The position numbers and the translations under genes were made by a program. A stretch of 64,000 bases of DNA from Diphasiastrum complanatum (taxonomy: Eukaryota; Streptophyta; Lycopodiopsida; Lycopodiales; Lycopodiaceae). The notes beneath the pieces were generated by a model that saw only the letters and a list, made by a program, of their open reading frames with translations, was not told the DNA's origin and did no database searches. Of the stretch, positions 37,986 to 49,461 are shown one piece after another; position 1 is the first letter of the stretch, and every line of letters starts with the position of its first letter. The stretch lies in the NCBI GenBank assembly GCA_029204225.1, contig CM055096.1, forward strand, positions 44,253,967-44,317,966, written 5' to 3'.

Positions 37986-38720
37986 TACCACCACAATTGG
38001 TGACACCCAATCAGTATGCTAAATTTCCTCCATGAAATCAGCATCAAGCAGCTTCTTAATACATGATTCGACTCGCTCTCTATAAACAAGATTATACTTG
38101 TACGTATAATCTTGTTTATACGTACAAGTATAATCTTGTACGTATAAACAAGATTATACTTGTACGTATAAACAAGATTATACGTACAAGTATAATCTTG
38201 TTTATACGTACAAGTATAATCTTGCTAACTTTGCATTCCTCTACAAAAGAGTGGTATGTACCACAATATCAGTTGGTACCCACTTCATTTCCTTATAATT
38301 CCAAGCAAATACATCTATGTATCTTCTCAACAACTATTCCAAATCACAAAGTTGATCTAGATTTAGGTGGGCACCCACATGAACAATGTGATCCGTCTCC
38401 TCATCAGGATCCTTAAGATTTAAAGAAATTGTATTAGCATGAGCTTCAAAGGAGAGTGACTTTACACGACTCTCTCTTAGGTTTCGGCAACTGGATGACC
38501 ACATCATCAAGTTTTAAATTTTTAAAATTTTCTGGTAAACACTGTTTTAGTAATATTGGAAGAATTTCTTGATTTTGGAAAGAATTAATTTTTCTCTCTA
38601 TTCTCTCTAGTACATGCTTGTGTGCGATTGAACTTAATTTTGAGCATAGGACCTCATAAAATAAAAGAATGGGACTTGGGATTGTCCCAAAATTACTAAA
38701 ACAGTGTTGGTACATCAAAA
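37986..38720 (-). pseudogene. antisense Ty3-gypsy pol, start of RT
   Basis: The minus strand reads LKLDDVVIQLPKPK (about 38490), FAWNYKEMKWVP (about 38300), then after the palindrome KKLLDADFMEEI and WVSPIVVVP (about 38005). These are the blocks just before and at the start of a plant gypsy RT. They join to KKNGK at 36930 across the solo LTR. The palindrome at 38087-38200 replaces the expected residues before KKLLDADF. Confidence 0.75.
38087..38200. repeat. 114-bp nested perfect palindrome
   Basis: Two 52-bp arms are exact reverse complements around a 10-bp centre (TACGTATAAA). Each arm is itself a hairpin with a 22-bp perfect stem beginning CAAGATTATACTTGTACGTA and an 8-base loop. Extra half-units flank it (38081-38086 and 38201-38224). 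Confidence 0.95.
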
Positions 38721-39545
38721 GGCGATTTCACAAGGTTCTCTAGAACTTTGGATAGCAAAGTCGGAGAGTTGCTAAATGAAGAAGATGTCTTTTTCATTCA
38801 AGACAGTCTTTTGAGAATCCGTTGAGAGTTGTATTGGCTGCTTCAGCTTCTCTCTCATTTGCTTTTGTCTCTCAGTTAGTCCAACATTTACAGATGCCTT
38901 AGATAGGCTCTTTTGACGTAATTGAGGATTTATAGGATTTCTTATTGGTGGAGAAGAAAAATAGTAATTATTCTTCCACAGAGAACACGATGCAAGTTTG
39001 AATAAATCAAACGAATGTCACTGTCTTCAATCGCGATTGTATCTGATCTATGTACTAATAAAACAATATTAGTTTTGATTGAATATGCGTGCAGAAATTA
39101 TATACGGAAGTAAGAGTCAACCTAAGACAATTTAGACAATAAGAAACTATTGATCAAAAACAAATTTTTATAACTCTGAAAGGTGAGCTTGAAGAACAGT
39201 CCGAAAGATTTCGCGAATTGTTCGCGACAATTTTGTGATATCTGAGGCTTGAACAAGAAACAGAATATTCATGACAAGATTCTGTTCATGAAGCTTTCGA
39301 GCTTCAACAAGAAAGCCACGAGCTTTTACAAGAAACTGTTTCGCAAATCTTTTGAGTTGACTGCAAGACAAATTTCGCGAATCCTTCGAGGTTGATTACG
39401 AATAAAAATGTTTCGAGTTCGCATTTGTTTCTTTCTCATCCTTTGTCAAGTAAACTGCACGCTTTGTTAGTAGAATCAAGATCTGTCTGATCAGTTGTTC
39501 TATAGCTCCCTCTTAAAGTGGCAGTTGGATTAACCCCAATCTTCT
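38721..39545. other. probable 3' flank or LTR of the antisense copia element
   Basis: The right end, read on the minus strand, has a purine tract AAGAGGGAG (about 39507-39515), typical of the polypurine tract before a 3' LTR. The text to the left is rich in TTCGCGA phrases. LTR boundaries could not be fixed. Confidence 0.35.
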
Positions 39546-41616
39546 TCATTGCTTCTCGAACAAAGCTTTACTTAGTGGCTTTGTAAAGATATCAGCTGTC
39601 ATTTCCTCTGTGGGTATGAAGACTGTCTTCAATATCTTCTTCTCGACTAAGTCCCGAATCACATGATACTTGATAGCTATGTGCTTCGTTTTCGAGCGAA
39701 ATACAAGATCTTTCGTAAGATAGATTGCTGAAGTGTTATCCATTAACAAGACATAAGGTTCAGAACTAGATTCATCAAATCCTTCCAATATCTGTTTAAT
39801 CCAGATCAGTTCGGTTGTCATCTTGGCTGCTGCTATATATTCTGCTTCATAGGAAGATTGAGTTACTGTTGTTTGCTTCTTGCTAATCCAGAGTATGGCT
39901 GCGCCAGATGCTAGAGTACTATCTCCTGAAATACTTTTGCTATCATCCTTCATGGATGCCCAGCTTGCGTCACCATAAGATTCGATGTCAAATCCGGCTT
40001 CCTTCGAATAACACAGTCCATAGTCTTTCGTTTTCTGGAGATATTGTAGTACTCTCTTTGCCAACTTCCAATGCAATAATCCTGGGTTCTGATTATATTG
40101 GCTCAGTTTGTATACTGCAAATGCTATATCAGGTCTGGTGTTGTCTGCTAGATATAACAATGATCCAATCAGCCTACGATAGGGTGTTTTGGCCATTCGT
40201 TCCTCTTTCTCAAGAGTCTGCGGACAATCTGCCTTGCTCAGTATTGTTCCAGGTATAATGGGAGTATGCACACCTTTGATTCGAGCATGTTGAAGTCTTC
40301 AATGATCTTTTGAGTGTACTTTTGTTGGTGACTATACAACTTACCACCTTCAAAGTCTCTCATGATTTGCAAGCCTAGATAAATTTTAGATTCTCCTAGG
40401 TCAGCGATCTCAAATATTTTAGAAATGTCTCTTTTGACATCTGAAATTAACTTATCTCTTCTTGAGAAGATAAGCGTGTCATCAACATAAACAACTAGAA
40501 TGATTATTTCATTTTGGACATGCTTGATATAGACATTTGATTCAGCAAATAGAGGTTTGAAGCCTATGGAACGTAGTGTTTCATCCTTCTTTCTATACCA
40601 TTGTCTCGCTGTTTGTTTGAGACCATAAATATTTTTATTCATGTGACATCCGTATTCTGGATATTCTTGGCTTACAAAACCAAGTGGTTGGTCCATGAAT
40701 AAGTCTTCTTCCAATTATGCATGCAGGAAAGCAATTTTCTCATCCACAATATGGATTTTCAGATCATGAGCCACTGCATACGCGAATAACAAGCGAATTG
40801 ATGTATGTTTGACTACCGATGAGAAAGTATCAGTGTAATCCATCCCATATTTCTGTGAAAAAGCTTTAGCAACTAACCTTGTCTTATATCTGATGTTTTC
40901 TTCATCAAGACCTATTTTGATCTTGTAGATCCACTTGCACTTTTGCTGAAATTCGAGCTGGCGATTCGAGTCTGTTAGACACTCGATCTTGACCTCCCTC
41001 TAAATCTAGTAACCCTCTTTCATCTTTTCCTTGTTTCTCTTCTGTTGTTGTTGGTAGCTCATAATAATTTTTGAGAATTTCATAGCCGACTAGATCACTG
41101 TCAGCTATGTCTTTCATCTCATCAAATTTAACATCTTGAACAACTTTTATCTTGCCAGTTTCGGGTACATAGACACGATAATATGACGAATGTAACTCGA
41201 AACCTACAAGAAAACCTTGTTCTGTCTTTTCATCGAGTTTCTTTCTTAGCTTATTTGGTATGTGCATATACACTACGCATCCAAATGTCCGAACATGTGC
41301 AAGATTTGGCTTTGATTTCCACCATATCTCATGAGAAGTTTTATCCGGTATTTGAAATTTCAGAATACAATTCTGAAGATAATTTGATGTAGCCACTGCT
41401 TCTGCCCACAACTGTTTTGTTGCTTTCGCATGAGCCATCATACACCTTGCAGCTTCCATCAGTGTACGATTTCTTCGTTCAGCTATTCCATTGTGCTGAG
41501 GTGCATGTGTAAGATACAGTCTTCATGTGCATAATACCTCGATCAGTACAGTAAGCTTTTAATTCTTTGGAAATGTATTCACCTCCACGATCTGTGCGAA
41601 TTTGCTTCAACTTAGT
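39546..41616 (-). pseudogene. antisense Ty1-copia Pol (integrase, RT, RNase H)
   Basis: On the minus strand from 41616: LKQIRTDRGGEYIS (integrase second Asp), PQHNGIAERRNRTLMEAARC with a small frameshift, a C-terminal integrase block FGCVVYMHIPNK, and then RT fragments: IYGLKQTARQWY, VVYVDDTLIFS (catalytic pair intact) and MRDFEGGKLYS. A 1-base frameshift near 40260 breaks the frame before HTPIIPGTILSKADCP. RNase H follows with YGDASWAS, SSYEAEYIAAA and ADIFTKPLS, ending at 39546. The RT N-terminal part between about 40905 and 40714 is damaged. It belongs to a different clade from the 7842 element and resembles the RNase H tail at 58967. Confidence 0.9.
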
Positions 41617-41795
41617 TTTGGCCATTCGTTCCCCTTCCTCGAGAGTCTACGGACAATCTGCCTTGCTCAATATTGTTCTAGGTATCATGGGAGTATGCAC
41701 ACCTTTGCATTCGATCATGTTGAAGTCTTCAATGATCTTTTGAGTGTACTTTTGTTGGTTACTATACAACTTACCACCTTCAAAGTCTCTCATGA
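41617..41795 (-). repeat. displaced 179-bp copy of copia RT segment
   Basis: Near-identical to 40187-40365 and in the same orientation, but placed upstream of integrase on the minus strand, the wrong order. This copy keeps the base missing at about 40260, so its frame CKGVHTPMIPRTI is intact. It therefore came from another or earlier copy. It ends exactly where the CACTA-like terminus begins. Confidence 0.85.
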
Positions 41796-42060
41796 CACAA
41801 CAACAAAATGCGCGATTTCCGACACAAGGTTTCGACGGATTCAAAAAAATTTCATAATCTGTCGGAATCCGACATAATAATACGTCGGAATCTGACACAA
41901 AAAAAAAATAAAATTTGTTGGAATTTTTTTTTTACAGACGTCGGATTCTGACGGCCAATAAAAATGTCGGAATCCGATATCCCATTTCAAAGACTGCAAT
42001 TTTTGAAATGGATGACGTCACTTGTCCGTTCAAAAAAAAAAAGCACAAAGCGGACGTCGG
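41796..42060 (+). mobile_element. CACTA-like (En/Spm) transposon terminus
   Basis: It starts CACAACAACAAAATGCGCGA, close to the CACTACAACAAAA ends of plant CACTA elements. Dense subterminal repeats of GTCGGAATCCGAC type follow in both orientations (about 41857, 41883, 41940, 41964). The matching second terminus was not found, so this is a truncated end or part of a small deletion derivative. Confidence 0.5.
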
Positions 42061-42061
42061 C

Positions 42062-42214
42062 TTTCGATGGATAACTAAGCTGTTTTTCCTTAAAAATTGT
42101 ATTTTCTGCACCAGAATTCTGCAAGGAAATAAACAGATCTTTAATCTTTCGCACAAATGTGTTCAGGTCTTTGCCATCCCACTGTAGATAAGTTAATTGG
42201 TCTTCCAAGAACAT
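42062..42214 (-). pseudogene. antisense copia Gag fragment
   Basis: The minus strand reads LTYLQWDGKDLNTFVRKIKD and LFISLQNSG, the helical Gag pattern of copia elements. It stops at the CACTA-like segment. Confidence 0.6.
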
Positions 42215-42239
42215 GTTCTGATTACGAGTTGAAGATCCA

Positions 42240-43290
42240 CTTGTTGTCGATAACTCTCTTGTGAGTGGGGAAGTCGACCAGTGTACAGGTCTGATTCGTC
42301 AAAAGTGAGTTGTACTCTTTCCATAGCTTCTTGCCACTTCACAACATCCTTGGAGTTAATTGCTTCGGCTAGGCTCTCTGGTTCTTCTGATGAAGTCCAG
42401 AATGATTGAGGTGCATACCTCTCAAGACATGATCTGCGGACGTTGGGTTGACCAGGATGCGCTGATTCTTCTTCTTGAACTTCTCCAGATCTGCTCGAGC
42501 TTGCTTGTTCTGGTCTAGTGACAAGTACTGTCTACTGCTCGACTTCTGTAGCTATAGCTACAGCTTCTGTAGAAGAATCATCAACGTTGGATGGTTGAAT
42601 GCTATGTAGAATAGGATGAAAGAACATAACATCATCTATCAATGGTTGTTTAAAATCATAATATGCATGTTCTTGAAATATTACATCCCTAGAGGCAAAT
42701 ACTACATTGGTGGATGGATCATAAACTTTATAAGCTTTATATTCATCAGGATAGCCAATGAAAATACATTTATTTGTCCTATGATCTAGCTTCTTCCTAA
42801 GCTATTTAGGAATGTAAACAAAACATATACAACCAAAGATTTTTAAATGGCTGACACTAGGCTTGTGCCCATGCCAAACTTCATAAGGAGTTTTGTTGTT
42901 GACGACTTTGGTGCTGGATCTGTTCTGCACGTAACAGGCTGTGGCAGTAGCTTCTGTCCAGAACTTTGTAGGTAGGTGTGCAAGATATAGCATTGATCTG
43001 GCTGAGTTGAGAAGAGTTCGGTTCTTCCTTTCTGCAATCCCATTTTGTTGAGGTGAATAGGAAGTAGTGAACTATCTTTTGATGCCATGTTCAGCCAGGT
43101 AGTTGGACATCTCGTTGGAGATGTATTCGTCACCACCATTAGTTCGGAGTGCCTTCACTTTCCTAGACATTTGTGTCCCAGCCATGGCATTGAATCTCTT
43201 GAAGCATTCAAAGACTTCAGATTTGTGCTTAATGAACATGAATGTAGACCATCCAAATGTGACTCCTGAAGAAGCATTTACTGGAATAAA
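42240..43290 (-). pseudogene. antisense Ty1-copia integrase and linker
   Basis: The minus strand from 43290 reads FMFIKHKSEVFECFKRF, then ALRTNGGDEYIS where RSDNGGEY is expected (altered catalytic block), SYSPQQNGIAERKNRTLL, LPTKFWTEATATACYVQNR, GCICFVYIPK, CIFIGYPDEYKAYKVYDP, VVFASRDVIFQE, an acidic/Ser-rich linker, and finally the block before RT (EAINSKDVVKWQEAMERVQ). One stop follows IPK, and there are others. No RT palm follows. Confidence 0.85.
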
Positions 43291-43329
43291 GAGAAAAATA
43301 GACAAATTTTGTGTCATTGGATGTAAGGC

Positions 43330-43530
43330 ATAGCTATGTACATGTGCCAAAGGAGGAGCGAAAGAAACTTGATGCCAAAGCAATCAAGTGTATCTTCGTC
43401 GGTTATGATGAAAGAACAAAAGCTTACAGGTGTTTTGATCCTGTAATGAACAAGATTCACATTAGCAAAGATATGATCTTTGATGAAATGCATAGGTATG
43501 AAGATGAAAACCATGCAAAGGATCTTGGCA
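43330..43530 (+). pseudogene. plus-strand copia integrase tail
   Basis: The plus strand reads YVHVPKEERKKLDAKAIKC, FVGYDERTKAYRCFDP and ISKDMIFDEM, the standard copia block after the integrase core. It abuts the antisense integrase fragment head to head, so two copies have recombined here. Confidence 0.85.
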
Positions 43531-44689
43531 CTTTGATTTCCTACAGTAACCACACTGGTTTAGCATGGGTTACGACCTTGTGTGGGGTCCAGAAGTAGTA
43601 GGGTTGGTGGTCATTTCTTAGGGACATCATGGTTAAATCATAGGGACAACATGGTACTTTGTGCCTTTTCCACACGTGTGACTTGCACACTAATTCCCAT
43701 CATTCAAATTTTAAGTTTGTGGACTTTAGTACTCCATATTGTACACTACACTAGAGTGAACCCTCTATATATGTTAACCCTAGCTATTAGTTAATTTTCG
43801 GCTACTCCGAAGGATTTTACACAGTACTGTTATTTGTTAACAGAATTTACTCCCGCCTTTAAGAAATTGACCTGGTTAAATGTTATTTTACAGATAGGGG
43901 ATGGCTATGTCCAACAATTTGGGTTTCTAGGGCACATTTCTTTTAGGGCATTTTGCTAGCCCAGGCCCAGGCCTCAGCCGTCAAATGCAGGATTCCCTCC
44001 ATAAATGTTTGCATTCTTTATCTAATTCCCTAGATATATGTTCCCTTGAAATATGTTAATTTTTTTTTTCCCACCCTGTTTATCTGTTATAGTGTTAACC
44101 CTCTATATTAGTTAACTTTTTATTTTTCCGGAGGCCTAACATTTATCTAGGGTGCAATGTATTGTAAAGCACAACACTACATAATTACACAACTATATAC
44201 TAAACTATTGTACACTACCCGACCACTCTACATTACTATCCTAGCCCGCTACACTACACTCTTCTACCCTATTGTACACTCCTACACTAGACTTACACCA
44301 CTACACTACTAGTATCTACTACAATACACTACTTTACAATATTCCTCACTCTGCTACTACACTAATCTATACTAACCCTCTAGACTTCCACTAGAACTAC
44401 TACAGTTTCACTACAACCTTCTTTGCTTCTACATCTTAGCTAATTTTGTGCCACGTTTCTATTACATTTGTTCTTTTTCATACAACCAAATTTAGCAATG
44501 GAAAACAAGTATCAAATGCACGTGAAATTAGGAAAAGATTATGCAACCACAAAGGCAGCCTGAGGTGTGACGTTGAAGAAACGTGAAATGTCTTCTTAGA
44601 GGTTTGAAGGCAGACTCTAGAAAATAGACTGTTATCCTTACAAAAGCTATGCGACACGATGGTCATTAGTGTGCACGCCTAACAAGTGC
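43531..44689. other. unassigned, with CACACGTGTG and TACACTAC-rich low complexity
   Basis: An exact CACACGTGTG at 43671-43680 suggests part of a copia LTR. From about 44165 to 44400 the sequence is simple, dominated by CTACACTAC-like words. No coding signal. Confidence 0.4.
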
Positions 44690-44833
44690 ACATGAATAGC
44701 CAAAAACATTGGCATGATCGTCACCTCAAGCTTAAGGAGTTAAAAGATGGAGATAGAGTCCTTGTATCCCAGGTCAAGAAACATAAGGGTAAATTGAAAT
44801 TCACCGGACAAGGGCCGTACATAATAGACCAGA
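44690..44833 (+). pseudogene. Ty3-gypsy integrase C-terminal fragment
   Basis: The plus strand reads HWHDRHLKLKELKDGDRVLV and KGKLKFTGQGPYII, the 'WHDRH...GD.VL...GKL...GPY' signature at the end of gypsy integrase. No ATG is near, and it breaks off after about 48 codons. Confidence 0.75.
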
Positions 44834-45250
44834 TATTCCTGCTTCTACATTACTGACTGCTGACTGTTTGTCGTCACATTGTTTCTGTGTTTTGCTTGTA
44901 TGTAAACGTCAAAATGTGGTGGTTATGAGCTTGCTTGTTATTAATGTTGTTCCCTTTTTATGTATTTTCTTTCACTTACTTATGATGAATTGTCTGCATG
45001 CATGTTTTGTTTGTCAGTAACAGTACTTAGAATCATGACTCCATATCATGTTACCACTTCTATCACAGGAACAGGGTACCTCCAGTCGGAACTCCATCAG
45101 CCTAATCAATCACCGACCAGAGAATACAACGCAACTCAAACCTCCAGGTGACAGTCAGAAGCAGAAAATACCAGGCCAGACTCAGCTAGAGGAGTTATCA
45201 CACATCAGTTTGGTCAAGGGCTTGAAAGAGAGGCAATTCAAAGCCACTAA

Positions 45251-45727
45251 ATTCGCTGGACCCTCCAGGTCCATTTCCAGCCCTCAGAACATGTTTCCCA
45301 GACTGGTGAACTTTCCTGGTACACCGTCGCGAGTTCATTCCATGAGCTTGCTGAGGAGCTGCTGCCCAATTTTCCCAGAATTTCCAAGCGAAATTATCAT
45401 TCTGCCGCATTCTCCCATACTACTACACTTCTTTTAATCAACTGCGCGATACAGCAAGCTGAGGAATCTGTAGACTCGGCTTGCCGACCTACAGGCTTAA
45501 TGGCACAACCAAAGAGAAAGGATGACTTTACGGAAGAAATACACTTGGTTGCCATGGCAAACATACCTGCTCAGATCGAAGCTGCGAGGGCAGTACTCAC
45601 ACGCCTCCAGTTCGATACCACAAAACTAGCCACAGAGCACACGAGTGCATCGTTAGAGCTGCCTATTCCACTTGGGACAACGATTTACAAACTTTCCGTC
45701 TACCTCGGGGGGACACTGAAGATGTGA
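45251..45727 (+). pseudogene. unidentified coding island, part A
   Basis: The frame is open for 158 codons from just after the stop at 45248-45250, with an internal ATG at 45500. It reads like a folded protein (WYTVASSFHELAEELLPNF, ISKRNYHSAAF, LINCAIQQAEE, IPAQIEAARAVLTRLQFDTT). After about 45640 the better-looking reading is the next frame (part B), suggesting one frameshifted gene. The region is clearly richer in G+C than the flanks. The gypsy integrase tail lies 420 bp upstream on the same strand, so an accessory or Gag-like retroelement protein is possible. I recognise no family. Confidence 0.4.
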
Positions 45728-46629
45728 TTCTAGTCGCACCCACCAAGCTAGCGGAAGTTGGATTTCCAGATAACGGCGAGAGCATTCACGGCAGCGGAAC
45801 TTCGTACATTGAGTCCTGTTTCGAGAGGCTACTCACACGTCAGGGCTCGACCAGAGTCTATACCAATGATGGCTATGCCATCAAACTTATCACTCATCCT
45901 GGTATTCGCGCTGCAGCGCAGATAGTAGGACAGTTCGTAGAAGTTCATGGCCAGAAATTGGGCCGCATTGTGTCGGGTAATCTATTCGCCCTTTCTTTTG
46001 GCATCGACGACTCAGAAACTAGGTCGTTCAAGTGGGCACAGAAGGCCAGTGACAAGTTATGTGCGGCTCTAACAGCAAAGAAAGCCGTTACCAAGTGCGG
46101 GTATCTCCTGCAAATGTTGGTACGACAATATTACGGAGACCACTATCCTACGGCCCAGGCAGAGATTCAAAGATGTTACCCCAACGTACCCCATACCACA
46201 TCGGTGCGTTCTAAACAGACCAAGAGGCTGAGGGGGGAACGAGAAGCAGCCACTAGCCGTGCCGCCCAACAAAGGAAGAGAACTAGGCGTTCCCGATCTC
46301 TCCCCCTACAAGTACCAGCACAAAAGCCAGAACGGCCGGCAACGGAAGTCCAGCTTCAAGTATCACAGGAGAAAGAAGATAAGGACTCTGAACAGGAATG
46401 GCGGGCCTCTGCAGAGCGCCGTGGCACCTCAAACGAATCAGGATCCGATTCTGGGTCTGATCATCCATCAGGCGGGGGGACAGCTACAGAGGTAACCAGT
46501 GCCATGGCTCAGGAAAAGACAGTGGAGCAACAATCCAGTGGGGCGGAAACTACGGCCGCATTCACCGTCGCACCATTGGGAACTGTGGTAAGTCCAACAC
46601 CTCCCATCACAACTCCTGCGCCTACCTGA
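45526..46629 (+). CDS. unidentified coding island, part B
   Basis: The frame is open for 367 codons. Plausible content starts near 45640 (RAAYSTWDNDLQTFRLPRGD) and runs through ILVAPTKLAEVGFPDNGES, YIESCFERLLTRQG, a Gly/Val-rich segment, and MLVRQYYGDHYPTAQAEI. A strongly basic tract follows (KQTKRLRGEREAA, QQRKRTRRSRS, possibly nuclear localisation or nucleic-acid binding), then an acidic Ser/Gly region (SNESGSDSGSDHPSGGG) and a Thr/Pro tail. There is no ATG near the start of the good region, so it is either the 3' part of a frameshifted gene or an exon. No known domain was recognised. Confidence 0.35.
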   Translation, partial: LYGRNTLGCHGKHTCSDRSCEGSTHTPPVRYHKTSHRAHECIVRAAYSTWDNDLQTFRLPRGDTEDVILVAPTKLAEVGFPDNGESIHGSGTSYIESCFERLLTRQGSTRVYTNDGYAIKLITHPGIRAAAQIVGQFVEVHGQKLGRIVSGNLFALSFGIDDSETRSFKWAQKASDKLCAALTAKKAVTKCGYLLQMLVRQYYGDHYPTAQAEIQRCYPNVPHTTSVRSKQTKRLRGEREAATSRAAQQRKRTRRSRSLPLQVPAQKPERPATEVQLQVSQEKEDKDSEQEWRASAERRGTSNESGSDSGSDHPSGGGTATEVTSAMAQEKTVEQQSSGAETTAAFTVAPLGTVVSPTPPITTPAPT

Positions 46630-47071
46630 CTGCAGCAGCAACTTCACAATCACATACGCAGGGTCGAGCTGGAAAATGAAAGACAGATCAGCGCCTACTT
46701 GCGCGCTGCAATGCATACGCCGATTAAGATTTCATGAATTCCCTCCTCCGGAACTGCCAGAGGGCACGCAGGTTACACTACAGGCAAACCAGCAGCTTGC
46801 ACAGCTACTCCTCGCAGTACAAGCTCAAGGGCAGGCCGTGCAAACTGCACACACCGCCACACTCAACGCAAGGATTGCAGAGCTAGAAAATCAAGTCCGG
46901 TCCATACCCCCCGGGCCCCCACCACCAAGACCAACCACCTATCTCCCCCACTCACTCGCAACATCTGTCACCTCCTCGAGAATCGAGACCTCCAGGAGGG
47001 GCACCCCGATGATGTCCCCTCCCCTTCCTACTTCAACGCTATCCACAGTTGCCACCGGTCCTCTGCACTGA
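46630..47071 (+). pseudogene. unidentified coding island, part C (coiled coil, Pro-rich)
   Basis: After the TGA at 46627 the same frame continues with LQQQLHNHIRRVELENERQI to a stop near 46728, then a shifted frame carries LQANQQLAQLLLAVQAQGQA and LNARIAELENQV (heptad-like, coiled coil) and a Pro-rich tail (IPPGPPPPRP). The continuing composition suggests that parts A, B and C are one decayed long gene. Coiled coil plus basic region would suit a Gag-like or capsid-like protein, but that is inference. Confidence 0.35.
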
Positions 47072-49461
47072 GGCTCCCACACCACCACCACCTGAACAAG
47101 GCACTACCACACTCCCAAAGGTGCCACACCGAATAATGCCAACTTCCAAGGAATCCAAGCCGGGAGATGATCATGTCAGAGGACTTTTGCACAAAGTAAC
47201 CCATCAAGTCAGAGCTAGGCGGATTTGTCCTACCGGAGTCCCAATGCTTGCCAACCAAAAACCTATAACCCATTGAAAAAAGCCTAACATATTTTTATTT
47301 CACCTACTAAGAGATTTTTTGTAGGTTTTCATAACCTACATGTTTGAGCCGTTATAAGCTATAAGCGTATCAAATATTAAACTATAGGTTTTTATTTTCA
47401 TAAATAAGATTTTAGAAATAATTAGTTTGGCTCTAGGCTTTAATACATTCTTTGATTGGCTCATCATAAAGTGTTAACAAAGTGCATGCCATTTTACTTC
47501 TTTTTAAATACAAAAATCATAAAAGTATTTCTTAATCATTCTTAAATTCTAATATCTATCGAAATGTACAAATTGAACATTTTGACATTGAGTATTGCAT
47601 CACCCTAATTTCTTGTGTTTCCTAGAAGAAGTCGATTTTTCAAAAATCTTGTTTTCTAAATTCTGCATCTCAATTTGCTTCTCGGCAAAATATTACAAAT
47701 TTACATTAATAACTAATTTTATTGACTTAATAAAGCGATGTAACGTAAGCGTTATATGATTCTATCTATTTTTACTACATCGATTTCTTGCATTTGAAAA
47801 CAATAAACAAAACTTTTCCTGCATCTGAAAAAAGTTTTCGATTTTATCAATCAAGTTCCTATAAGTTTTTCACAAAGTCAATTTTTGGAGAAAGATGTCG
47901 ATTCCATTCCATTCCTATACTTGTCGGCTTTCCCAAACAATGACCCAAAGTTTGAATCAAATGAAATCCTAATGAAAAATGATAAATGTATTATAAGGCT
48001 TTGTATACAAATTTGAGACTTCTCGAAAGAATTTTTTTTGAGCCTTCTTCGTACAGCCGACCGTAGGCTTTTGGCCCATGAGTTGTTAAAAAGCCTACAA
48101 AAGAATAATAGGTTTTGTGTTAGGTTGACAAAAAAGTTTTTGGCAAGCACTGACCAGAAGCACCACACCAATCCTGATCATGACATCAGATATTTTGCGG
48201 ATTACTGCGGCCTTATAGCTTTCTTGGCGCAACTGAAATGCTTCTGGGATAGAGAATTGCCACCAATCTTGCTCGACATCAATAAACCGCTGTCCACTAG
48301 GATGGATCATATCAACGTCACAAGATTGTATTATAGCCTGACATGACAAGCGAACTACATGTCGATATGGTAGAATCGTGGCAGGAATATGACTTTCTCC
48401 AGGGCATGTTTAGCCAAGGTGGGCACCTTTATGAAAGAAAGATTCCAGAGAAAGGAAATTACATAAAGAAAGAAGCAATAATTCACGTTTTTTACCTCCA
48501 ACTTTGTTTTTCATCATACAAGCATTATAAAAACTTTATTTTCATACAAAATAGAGTTTTATGCCCCAAAAACTAGGCGCAGGTAGGCTGGGCCCTGTCT
48601 CTAATATTTGCACACAGAATGTAGAACAGAGAAGCAGAGAACAATACCTTGAATCCTTTGGCCAATTTGAGCATAGTGGAGGAGTCCTTGAGCGTTTTCC
48701 AGGTGTTCTATGATCTTGAGAATGAGCTTGATGTGGCTATGGCTTCCCTGCTTCAAATGGGCAGCCAGAAACCAAACTTGACCATCTCTCCACCTTTTGC
48801 AAATCCGAGACAAACAAACCGGGCTCAGGTGGTATTGCAAGTTTTTAAAAAATTTAATACGAGTAGGGTATCAACATAAGGAGCTACAGGAGTTATAAAC
48901 ATGTATCAACATAAGGAGCTCCTATAACTCCTGGTATAGACCGGCTTGTGATACCAGCCGGTTATCAACCCGAGTATAAACGTGTATGAACAAATTGCTA
49001 AAAATATTCTTTATAGAAAGTAATATCATAATTTAAGATATAAAAAATCTGAAATACCAAAAAAATATTGAAAATTATACTACTATTGATACCATAGCAA
49101 AAATTCACAAAATCTCCCAAACCTTGGTATCAATATGAATAGTAAAACAGTTAATACTGGGTGTCTGGTTCTAGACCTCGGTATTAGAAATTCATATACC
49201 AGTTGGGTCGATTTTTTGATACCATGTTGATACCCATTATTGATACCAGCCGCTACCCTATATACCTACCCAACACTGGCTCTCACCTCCAATATTGAGC
49301 CCAATGCAAAGAACCCCTCGAAGATGTGATAGATGGGTGATTTTGTATGGTGGATGGCCCTGATCGAGGGCCTTCCTTGCAGGGAGGGCCCTTGCCTGAG
49401 GGCGGGGGCCCTGCAGGCAGGTCCTCAGGCCTTCCACGACGTAATGCTAGGTGAGAAAAGA
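47072..49461. other. AT-rich spacer with short repeats
   Basis: At 48869 and 48904 an 18-bp direct repeat (GTATCAACATAAGGAGCT) occurs. An 11-bp perfect inverted repeat CAGGAGTTATA/TATAACTCCTG lies at 48887-48897 and 48923-48933. The phrase GATACCAGCCGGTTATC and related GATACC words recur at 48940-49260. No gene recognised. Confidence 0.45.

Noticed and set aside
47245-48149. Possible MITE with ends TGCTTGCCAA and TTGGCAAGCA
   Set aside because: The inverted ends are short, alignment beyond them needs gaps, and no target duplication is visible.
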